NCBI GenBank assembly: GCA_026122225.1
Contig: JANEZZ010000522.1
Location: 2,108,001 to 2,172,000, forward strand
Direction of reading: 5' to 3'
From: Heloderma charlesbogerti
Taxonomy: Eukaryota > Chordata > Lepidosauria > Squamata > Helodermatidae
DNA length: 64,000 bases
Below the pieces are notes generated by a model. The model was not told the origin of the DNA. It worked only from the letters and a program-made list of their open reading frames with translations, and made no database searches. Position 1 is the first letter of the stretch, and the number at the start of each line of letters is the position of its first letter. Position numbers and translations under genes: made by a program. This document shows positions 27,480-37,800 of the stretch, piece by piece.

Positions 27480-29630
27480 ACACAAAACTCCAGTTGCCTC
27501 TGATGAGAAAAAAAACACGTTTCCATGTATGTGGGAAGAAGTATGTGTTTATTGAAATGTACATTCACACGTGTGTGAATGTGTACTGTGCTTGTGTGTT
27601 TGCAAGTTGAGTGTATGCACTAGGCAAACAAAGTTATGAAAGCTTATATGCCCATGTGCAGTTGCCAGGCCTGCCCCGATGGCAGATCTACACACTGTGT
27701 CTTACTGAAGTCACCTTTTAGCTCCACATTGAGACCTGACCCAAATTAATCTGTCTATATCACACGACCTGTCAGTTGCTTGTGATTGTCCAGTTGCTGT
27801 ATTTTTAGGGCTCACCACCCATTCTCAACTGATCTTGGGGGAGGCTGTATTTATTCAGATGTGTATATTTATGTATAACAGATACTCTTTTTATTGCTTG
27901 TATCTATGTCTTGAGTAGGATTTTATAAAATTCACAGGAATTACACAGTTGTAAAGAGTCCCTTTTATTTCTAACAATGCATGGGCAGGAAAACTTTGAA
28001 TAGATGAACTTTACTCAGGGAAAGAAGACCAATTCACCTGAGCATAGTATTGTAGCTAACTTACAGTAATGCATTCGTGCTGTTGCCAATGGCCTGGGAA
28101 TACAGCTCAGCACATGATCATTGAAAAAAACTAGAATTATATCATAATTGTCATGTGAAATGAACCTTATTTACTTTAAGATACACTATGTAGGCTTCCC
28201 CACATAGGTTGTGGTCCTTGAATTTCACAAAGATAGCAATAGGACACTAGATGCAAACACTGCAACAGCCAGCTACAGGTGGTCCCAGAAGTACACAAGA
28301 GAAAAACAAAAATCCCATAGGGATAAAATGTACACTGTTGATGGTCATTAGTAGAAGCACAGCTGGTAACAGTCCCAGAGGTAAACTGCTGCCTTACAGA
28401 GGCTGCTTCACACACTAAGCCATTTAAGGTATCAGGTGCTGTTGGGAAACCTTTGTGGTAAGTCACTGCACACAAATAGCTAATTACATAAAACACCCTC
28501 TATGCCAGCAGCAACCTCTAGAAAACAGCTATTTTACATTAAGCAGAGCCCAAGATTCAGGTTTGAGAAGATGGAATTTTAACCCATCTGATAATGAACA
28601 GGAACTTGTACCAGTGGGGTTGGGGGAAATCACTGGTTGCTACAGAAACAGGAATACTTTAAACCCTCCAGGTTATTGACGCATCTCAGAAGAGATGTAA
28701 AAAGCACAATGTGGAAATGTGTCTGCTACAAAGATACCCCACTATTCCTCCAAGGAGCTCATAGCAGCTACACATAATTTCCAAGCAGGAGTCAAAGGTT
28801 AGACTCACTCAGCTTCATCAATAGAACTATTCTGGTAGTTTCAGTCCATTCTCTGGGCTATAGACAAGTAAACTTTTAAATTATTCCCACTGGAAGTGTC
28901 TGTAAAGCACCTCTTGCAGTACAAGACACAGAGCTTTTATGGCTGTAAAACATATTTCCACATGAGATGGGAGCTACATATTGATCCTATTCATGGACTA
29001 GGATATTCACTATCAAGTAGTTTGTTTGTTTTTAACCTAAAGGGCTACTTGCAAAAGCCTCCTGTTGGTAACAAAGCTTTGTATCAAAAAAGTAAAATCA
29101 GATTAAAATATACAAGAATGGCTGAAGGACAAAGGAACCAAAAATATCTCCTCGCAGCCCAGCAGCGCAGATGAAAACAGAGGTGATGACACTAGATTGT
29201 CATAATTGTTTCCGTACAGTTGCAAATTCTGCAAACGTTTTGACAGATCACAGGTAAGCACAGTTCACCTCCTCCATGAATTATTGTGATATGTGGCATG
29301 ATTCAGGCAGTCTTTCTTACCTCACAATGCAACTGTGGCACCTTACCAAGAAAAAATGCTGTACTGTGGCAGCTTCATCACTGCAAGAGTTCAACCAATG
29401 GATACCTTCACAGAGTAAAGCATAAAAGCCATGAGAACCACTAGGAGGCAGCAGCGTCCTACAGTTTGAGATTTCTTAGGGATGGCAGAGAATTCCACCA
29501 CAGACTCCAATGAGGCCAGATTCCAAGAATCCAGAGTCTGTGGCGGAAGGGAAGACTCGCCTCCGCCACCCGGGGGAATCCGCGCCGGTCAGATCCTGTT
29601 TGCCGCCGGCTGGTCGCTGCTGCCTGTCTT
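27480..29630. other. LRRC73 3' UTR and convergent intergenic sequence
   Basis: Follows the LRRC73 stop. LRRC73 and TJAP1 point toward each other across 27480-33492. No clear + strand aataaa hexamer was found close to the stop. tttatt (aataaa on the minus strand) occurs at about 27885 and 27964, so a long TJAP1 3' UTR cannot be excluded. No repeat recognised between 28.0 and 29.6 kb. Confidence 0.4.
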
Positions 29631-29637
29631 TGGACAC

Positions 29638-29770
29638 AAATGGCGTCCGGCATAGCGGACACCATTTGCATCCCTGCCTTTTGCCGTGATAGGCTACGTA
29701 AATCTTTACATAGCCTATCACGGCAACAGGCAGGGACGTAAATGGCATCCGCTATGCCGGATGCCATTTG
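29638..29770. repeat. GC-rich near-palindrome, about 65-bp arms
   Basis: The left arm starts aaatggcgtccggcatagcg and the right arm ends with its near reverse complement. The centre is gtaaatctttac. The arms differ at roughly eight positions, mostly C/T and G/A. It sits in a CpG-rich patch (29540-29830) unlike the AT-rich flanks, suggesting a MITE. Confidence 0.75.
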
Positions 29771-29929
29771 CGTGGCAGCAGCTGGAAGTCCAGCTGTGGC
29801 TGGGCCTGGCCAGGGAGGATTCTGGGGGAGGGACAGATCCCCCCCCCGCAGACCCCCCCCCAGCAGACTGGTGGGTATGTTTCAAACACCCCTAGATTTT
29901 CTAGTAGCTACTTGCCCATGATTTACAGC

Positions 29930-30075
29930 AGCTTTCCCCAACCTGCATTCCTCCAGATGTTTTGGATAACAACCCCCATCATCCCTCATCATTGGCCATG
30001 CTGAATGTGACTCAGAGAAGGAACCTATTAGCCTTCCCCAGCCTGGATCCTAGAGGGAACCAGGTTGAAGAAGGT
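29930..30075. mobile_element. Degenerate hAT-like MITE
   Basis: ccccaacctgcattcctcca followed by gatgttttgg matches the left arm of the elements at 8154 and 46420. The right arm is much decayed. Confidence 0.4.
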
Positions 30076-30295
30076 TGGTATACAGCTTACACAAACAGTA
30101 GGAGAGTGATTACAGCCCTTGACAGTGTACAGTGTGACACAGGCTAATGTCTATAGCAAGCCCCTGCTTTCTACCCCAATTCCCCCTAAAGAGGGCCAAT
30201 CCTACATTAGCAGGACCACAGCGGGTAACAGTTCCAGAGGTGTATTGCCAAAGGAAGCACAGTCACAATGGAAATGAGAAGCCTGGCTGTACCTC

Positions 30296-30470
30296 TATGG
30301 GGACGGGCTGCAGTTCAGTGGTACAGCACATGTTTTGCATACAGAAGTGCCAGGTTCAATCTCTGGCATTTCTGGTTAAAAGGATTGGGTACAGGCAATG
30401 GGAAAGACCTGTTTGGAGTGCTGCTGAAAGCCCTAAAAATCCTTCTGCTTCTACGGCTTCCTGTGGTCAG
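30296..30470 (+). repeat. tRNA-headed SINE, plus strand
   Basis: gctgcagttcagtggtacag (A-box region) then ccaggttcaatctctgg (B-box region), a tRNA-like head followed by a body shared with 52806-53005. Not a functional tRNA: no cloverleaf or CCA-adjacent acceptor pairing is seen. Confidence 0.65.
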
Positions 30471-33400
30471 ATGTTGACTCCCAGCAGCAACACAGACTAC
30501 ACAGACGTACTTTTAAAATAGTTTATTTCTGGCTTTAAAATATACATCAGTTTGAAAATCTCAGAAAAACACATTAGTCACAGATTAACAGTCTTGAGTT
30601 GGGACATTGTAAAATGTGGGGCAGCTAAAGAAGGCAACTCAAGCTCCCCAAGAGAATTAATACTGCCAGAGATTAGCAAGATACAAAGGGCTATGATGCA
30701 GCGCTGCACAAGAGGAACTCTGGGAGGAAGGCTGCTTCTGGGCTAACACCACCAATCCCTCCCCTGCAGTTCTCTTAAAGGAGTCACTGCCATCCACTCC
30801 CATGTGAAATAAGTGGCACTGCTCAATTGCATTCAAGAATGGTCCCCTTCCTTCCCGCCCCGCTTCCCAACCTTTGGCCCAACATGATTAAAGGCAAATG
30901 GGAGATTAGTGTCAATCAACAATGTAGTGCCTGGTTCTCATTGTCAGTCTGGTGGCTATTAACTGTGTCAGTTTCAGATTGGCTTAAGAGCAGTTGTGCA
31001 GCCAGCCACAGAAAGAAGAACTGGGCTCTGGTCTAAGTTCTCAGTGAGATGCGCTAAAATCAGTTCCATTTTAGCCAAAAAGTCATGAGAAGGGCCCAGA
31101 TTCTACAGGACAGGTTTTATTTCAATCAGCACCATTTCTGGCCAATACTGACAACATACAAGGGGCCACCAAGCAGCTCTATAGCCTTCCTATCTCCAGC
31201 ACCCTTTAACAAGGAGAAAGAGAGAACACTGCATGGCTGGAGCAGGAAGAAACATACTCTGCCCTTTGTAGAGCAGAGGAAGTTCCAAGAAATTGAAGGT
31301 TGCAGCAGGAGAGTGGGTAAGCAAAGCAAGCAATTGCCAGCTGTAGAAGTCAGAACATTAAGGGATGTCATGTAGGCTAAAGGAAAGGTGTCCACCTTTA
31401 GCACCAATTTATTAGCACAGCTAAACCAAAAATGATGAGTCACACCCCAACATTCGGATGCAGTAGGTAGCAGCTTAACAAAAGGAGTGGCCAATTAACA
31501 AAGATTTAAACAAGGCCGCATCCAGAGTCAGCTATGGCAGGACCGTCCAAGCCTAACACACAGCAGATCCTAGCTAGATCTGGAGAGAGACAGCAGAGGA
31601 CAGCACAAACCCTGTAGCCTACCAGCAGGCAGACCAACACAACATAGGCAGTGATGGCAGCCATCCAATGGATACTGAAAATTTTAGGGAAAATTGTTGG
31701 TCCTGTAAGGTTATGAGTGGAGTTTCTTGGCAGCTTTCAGCTGCTTTGCTGGTGTTTACAAGGGAGAAGCCTCCCAGTGCGGAGGAGAAAGGCTTTAGGT
31801 TACTCTCTAGTGGAAGATCATACAGACCTCACTCAAACAAAAGCAGCTGGACAAGGCAATTATGCCCAGCAGCCTAGTCACTGCCCTGGTTGCACCAACA
31901 GGCTAGGAAATTAGGATGTGGGAGCTTGATCCTTCAGTGTAAAATTCCTAACACTGAACCTTCCCCCCGGCCCCCAGTTGCGTGCACATGCACACAAAAC
32001 ATGGAAACATACTGCAAAGGAAAAACAAAACACTGAACACACACAAAAGACCACCCAAGAAGGGGCGGGGGGAGAATCTCAGACCTCAGATAGGGCCTTG
32101 GAAAGGCACTAGTGTCAATTTGGACCCCATGCACATGGGGAATGCCCATCCTCATCAGCCATCTCCAAGGGGGCAAACAACAACAGCCATCTTCTTCTGT
32201 GCCAAGGACAGCCATCAGAGGCAAACCGGCTGCACTGTTTATAGACTTGACCAATAAGAACTTCTTCCTCAGTTGTTGAAGGAACTTTATGGACTGGACA
32301 TGGGGCTGTGCTTCCAGACAAGGATGGCTTCCAGCCATCCCCCAGCCTCATTCATGGACTTTTACAGGGGTCCAGAAGATGTCTTCCACCCATAACGCTC
32401 CTGTGTTTTCCCACTGCTTCTCCCCTCTTTTTTCTTAATGCAGAAAATCTGTTAAGGGGAAAAAAGACGGAATAGCTTCACAATGCCTTCCCATTGGTAG
32501 TGTCAGGAGCCCTCTGTCTGGAAGCACCCATGATAACACCAAAGATGAGGAATGAGATGAGTCGCTTCTTGCAGAGCAGGTTCTCCGTTATCCCCTGCTG
32601 CAGATTCTTAGCTCATTTACAAAAGGAGACTAGCACATTTTAAAAGCCAAAGACCTAAAATAGAAATACATACATAGTCTAACACCACCCAAATGTGATA
32701 CAGACTATCCAAGTGAGAGCTGACATGACAGTTACAGAGACAGGCACACATAACCCAGCCCATTATGGAACAGTCCAGCTCAATTTTGCTGGGTGACTGC
32801 AGCAGGGAAGCTCTGAGGCCCAGTCTGGCAGCAGGAACCCTAGGTCTGGAGAGCACACAGCCCATCACCAACAAGTACTAGCCCTGGCTCATGACTCAGG
32901 AGACAAGGAAACTGTAGAGGTGACCGCAGAGCATCATCCAGCCTGTTCACAGCTATGCATATCCACATAGTAACTGGGAGAAAAAAAACAAATCCAGCAA
33001 AATAAAAGCAGCACAGCTCACACAGCTGGGGATGCCGACCCACGGAAGCTTTCACACTTCCTTCATGGGCTTCACCTGGGGGGTTCACGGAAGATTCAGA
33101 CAACAAAAAGTGGGACAGCATGTTCCTATTTTTTGGCACAAACTTAAAAGTAGGAATACAGACTTGAGGTGTCCCAATGGGATGTGCTATTAGCAGCAAC
33201 AGGAGTGTGAAGGCAGAACTGAGCTTTGAAAGAATGGGAACGAGTGCAAACTGAGATGTGAACACTAGCACAGAAGTGGCGCGCTGGTGTCCACCCAAGT
33301 GTTTTGTTCTGGTGCTGTCTCTTCTCTTAACTTGTATTAAAAATACAATAAATATATATAAAAATGGCCTGGAATTCCTGGCAAGGAGTACCATAACGGT

Positions 33401-33492
33401 CATCCTTTGGACCTCAGGACTAGAGGCGCAGCCCTTGGGAAGTGGATGCAACACTGCACCTAGGCAGCCCAGGCCTATCTTCCTCCCTACCC
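30471..33492 (-). other. TJAP1: Probable TJAP1 3' UTR and 3' flank
   Basis: Downstream of the TJAP1 stop on the minus strand. Reverse-strand aataaa hexamers (tttatt) occur near 30519, 31111 and 31405; any could be the poly(A) signal, and I cannot choose between them. An inverted-repeat element lies at 32345-32530. Confidence 0.4.
32345..32530. mobile_element. Small inverted-repeat element, family B, second copy
   Basis: Shares agatgtcttccac, aatagcttcacaatg and ctctgtctggaagca in order with 19767-19972. The left end is eroded. Confidence 0.5.
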
Positions 33493-34809
33493 TCAATTGA
33501 GCAAGTTGCCTTGCTCCTGTGCCTGCGTCAGGCTGTCTTTCCGATGGAGGTGATGAACCCCCATTCTCTTGGGGCTGCGATGTGGGCGGCCAGAAAGAGG
33601 CTTGCTCTTGTACTCCCTGCTCTGCTCTGAAGTGCCCTCTTGGCTGTTCTCCTTTCTTCCCTGTAACAGCATTTCCTGTTCTTCAGCTGGGCTCCCAGGT
33701 GAGTCTAGGTCCACATAGTCTTTGTGCTTCTCTGGTGAAGAAGTGGCAGGTTCTGCCACCCCTTTGCTGCCACCTCCTTGCAGCAATTTGCAGGCTTCGT
33801 CCTGGGAGAAGTCTGTCCCATAGTCGGAGAAGTGGCTCCGGCGGGCCCGGGATTCTGTGCTGTCTGTGTCCACGCTCGAGTCTCTGCTCACGGTCCAGCT
33901 GCAGCTCTGCACCGACTCCTCACCATCCGAGTAGGCAGAGGCTGCTCGGCCCAACTCCTGCATGGAGCGGCTGAAACGTTTCTGGAGCTCCTGGGCTGTG
34001 TCACGGCTAAACGATGTGCGGTTCACCAGCACCTGCTCTGTGGTAGGGGGAGCCTTTTCCACAAACATCCGCTGCCAGTTAGCCAGCAAATCCTCCTCCG
34101 AGCTGGCTGAACTAGCAAAAGTGCTGGGAACCTGTGGTGGGCTGCTGAAGGGGCTGCTCTGCGAGGAGCCATGAGCTCGACTCACCTTGGGGGATGGCTG
34201 ATAAGAGCAACTGGAGGCTGAGCGCTGGCCTTCTGAGGCAGGGCTGCTGGGAAGGGTGCGCAGCCGGTCACAGCTTTCATCCTCCCCCTGAACCAGGCTC
34301 AAGGAGATCGCCTGGCGTGTGGCGTAAGTACAATTTGGCAGGGGGCTGTTCTTTGGGATCCTCACCTTGTCCTCAGAGAACTCAATCACCTTGCGCCCTG
34401 GGTACATGGGGTGGGGAGGGGGAGGGGTGGGATATGGACTCAGTTTCTCAAAAGTGGGCACCTCGCCAGGCAGGCTCTCCAAACAGCTCTGTGGCTTGCA
34501 GCTCCCATTTTGCTGTCTCGCTCCCTCTGTTACCTCATTTCCAGGCTGCCCTTGGCTTGGACAAGCATCGGGCAGTGTTCCGCTCATATCTACATGCACA
34601 AAGACATCCTCAGCCATGGAGCAACTGCCACTGCTGGATTTGGCTGAGTTCAGCACCAGCGACTCTGGCTTCTCCAAGACTCTAGCAATGACTGAGGTGG
34701 GCACAACATCAGATGGGGCTAAGGTGTGAGGGGCCTCCTGGCCAGGGCCTGAGGACTCCTGAGTGCTATGCAAGTGCTTGTTGACCATGTCTTGCAGTTC
34801 ATAGGGAAG
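33493..34809 (-). CDS. TJAP1: TJAP1 last coding exon (438 codons plus stop)
   Basis: Acceptor tttctccatag on the minus strand, then LPYELQDMVNKHLH. A long Ser/Pro-rich tail with an ASSASSEEDLLANWQRMF block, ending NLLN at a stop at 33493-33495. This exon holds about 70% of the coding sequence. Confidence 0.95.
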   Translation of the reverse strand, partial: LPYELQDMVNKHLHSTQESSGPGQEAPHTLAPSDVVPTSVIARVLEKPESLVLNSAKSSSGSCSMAEDVFVHVDMSGTLPDACPSQGQPGNEVTEGARQQNGSCKPQSCLESLPGEVPTFEKLSPYPTPPPPHPMYPGRKVIEFSEDKVRIPKNSPLPNCTYATRQAISLSLVQGEDESCDRLRTLPSSPASEGQRSASSCSYQPSPKVSRAHGSSQSSPFSSPPQVPSTFASSASSEEDLLANWQRMFVEKAPPTTEQVLVNRTSFSRDTAQELQKRFSRSMQELGRAASAYSDGEESVQSCSWTVSRDSSVDTDSTESRARRSHFSDYGTDFSQDEACKLLQGGGSKGVAEPATSSPEKHKDYVDLDSPGSPAEEQEMLLQGRKENSQEGTSEQSREYKSKPLSGRPHRSPKRMGVHHLHRKDSLTQAQEQGNLLN

Positions 34810-37800
34810 CTATGGAGAAAGGAGAAAGGAAGTTACACTGCAACCAAGATGGCATGTGGAAAACAGCAGAGCTAATTTGGTGAGACTGATGCACAAAGTA
34901 GTGGGCAGTACCCAATGTGTCATTCCACAAACTCAAACAGTGCTAGCAAAGCGCGGCTGAACCTTTCTGTTGTACAAGTGGCTATGCATTACACTTGTGC
35001 AACTAATTGTGCAACTGTTTGCACAAGCAGTTGCACAACAGGTTGTGCAAATGTAATGCACAAGTGTTTGCACAACAGGTTGTGCAACTGTTTGCACAAC
35101 TGCACTTGCACAAATGTAACTTTAGTTGGATTCTCCTCTTGCACACAGTTCTGAACCTAGTTTCCACCAGCGCAACGTCATTTATGCTAGCGGAATAACA
35201 CAGTTGGATACTGCCCAAAATGTGGAAGACACTGCTAGCCCAATCCAAACTCCTTGTCCTAACATTTCATGCAAACCATCAACCACCTAGACATTCAGAA
35301 GGTTTCCGTTCCTGTCACAATAACTGAGAAAAATAAAGTTTTTCCCTTGGCTCCAGGTCTGATGAACAATACACGGTTAGAAGAGATGAACACAGAACCA
35401 TATACAGTAAATTAAGCACCTTGCTGGTGCATTTTAGGCCAACACAATGCTATTGATTGGTGGAAAAATTAGCTGGTTACTGCACTGAACTGGGTGACCA
35501 GCCCCCACTACTAGAATCTGCAGCTCCAGGAAGCAGGTGGTAATTATAGGCCACCGCCTTGGCAGCCTGCCCTGGAATAAGAATCAATTGCTGTTCTGGC
35601 ACTTGCTAACTCCAGAGACAGAAGCAGCCTGACACTCCTCCCTCCCTGAGTCCACCATAAGCACTTGCATCCAGGAAGATAAAAAGCTGGAGGTAGCACA
35701 ACTGTGACTGCATCAGAACAGTGAAGACCAGGAGGAACCACATTCCCCTTCGTGAGGGGCCGAACAGCTGCAAGACTCTGGTCTGGATGGGTGCATGTTC
35801 CTCTTATACACCAGTCTCTTCCCCACTGATGGACATTCTAAAGTGAATAATGAACCGGAAAGAGGAGCAGTATAGGTACATGGGCGTCTACTTTTCCATG
35901 TTAAGCTTAAGCAAACACCTCAGCCTTGCTTCATTAACGCATGGATTGTAGTTCTCAGGTAACAGGCTCATGAAGCACTCATATCTCTTGCAGAGTATGC
36001 ATAGGACATTCATTAGGATGTCTTACCCTACAGCCTAACAGGGTTTGGCAGTGAATGCCAATCCCTAAAAGGCTTGAGCCCCTCAAACCTTAGAGATCAC
36101 CTCCATCAACCACTAATACTGACTAAGCATGTGCCCCTTAATACCATCTTCTGTGCATTATATGTTTGAATGGCAAAAGCCTTCCTCTCTCTCTTTCTCT
36201 CTCTCACTCTCTCTTTTTTGCTGAAGTCCAAGCCTCAGTATTTTTCACAGTCAGTACAAGGGCTAAGCCAGCATGTCGATATTTGTATAAACTTTATTAT
36301 TTATCTTCTTTCTTGTTTTAAAGTTTATCTCTAGCTTTGAACAGATCATCCATCTTGAGACTTTGGAACTAGGAGAGATGGAGCTTTAGACAGACATAAA
36401 TAATCTATTTAAGCTAGAACATTTCAAGGTCTTTTAACACAATTGGCCAGGTTCAGATGCAACAATAAGTCAGAGATCCGGAGAATCCTGGCTTATAGTT
36501 CGTGAACAGCATGCTTGTGCAAGCTGCCTGATTGCTTCCATTGCAACCAGAGGTAGTTAAACAAACCACAGACCCTCCATTCATGGCTTGTTTATTGTGA
36601 CTTCTGAACTGGGAACTCTGGTTTCTCTCTCCCAAACAAGCCAGAATTATAACAACAATTGATAACTTATGACTCTGGCTTGTTTGGGGAGAGACAAGCT
36701 AGAGTTCCCAGTTTGGACAGCTTGATAACCCTAAGCATAAAGGTAATGCAGAATAAAAACAATATTTACAGATAAATTCCAGAAAACGACTAGATGTTCT
36801 AAATCCTATGAAACATCAAAAGGGAAGGATCCAACTCTTCTTTCAGTAAAAGGACAAATAGCAAGTAGAACATTAAATGAATGGGAGCACCTTGCTCTGG
36901 TCCCGTATATGCATGAACAAAGAGTATCTCACATGAGGGGATGGATATCCTGTTAAAACCAAAATCACCTGAAACGAGCTAGAAGATGCGAGACATTCTC
37001 ATCATATTCATTTGGTTATAAACAAGCAATAGAGTTAGTTATACTGGTGGCTAGATAGAGTTTTGAAATGGAGAGCAACATCTCTCAGGATCATTTCTGT
37101 AGTGTGAAGTGGCACCCATATAATTGTAGAACGCCTGCAGCATGCTGAGTGATGCAGCTGCTATATCTTGTATCTGACCCTGATCTCATTTGTGCACTGC
37201 TTTGTAAGGACATAAACCTGAAAAGCAGCTAAAAACAATTCTTATTATTACTATTATTGTCACTATTATTGTCACTATTATTGTCACTATTAATATTGCT
37301 ATTATTACTTATTAATTATTATCCATAATTATGGTGCTATACTTTGGAATAGGTTTGAGAGGAAAAAAGTAACGTGATGGCCCTAAGATAGGACCAACCG
37401 CTGCACCACAGCGTGTGGTATATATCTGTATATTAATGAAACCTAGAAACTACTCAAGTGCTGCAAACCCTCTGGTCTAGCCAGCCTCTTCATTTTCTCT
37501 CCTGCTGCTGGGAGAAACACCTTCAACCTTTGTGAGTTAAAGGCACCTGAGGTAAACTAACTCCTTCATGAAGTTACTAATTCCCTTGTCACAACTCAGT
37601 AGTATACTGAGGAGTCATATAGAACTGGTTAGCTGGAACAAATGAAGGAAAGACAGAATTCAGCAGGAGGCCGGCAGTTCTGTAAGCTTTTTTCAGGCAC
37701 CTTTCAGACTATCAAGATCAAGGCTGGTCTGGCAATGACAACAACTTCCCTCCTTCCCACTTACAGAAGTGCAGCTGGAGAGCAATATGAAGTAGACAAG

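Noticed and set aside
29459..29767. 102-codon minus-strand frame
   Set aside because: Lies across the GC-rich palindrome and reflects its composition; no homology recognised.
34975..35125. CRISPR-like array
   Set aside because: Short palindromes in mixed orientation without regular spacers, in a vertebrate intron.
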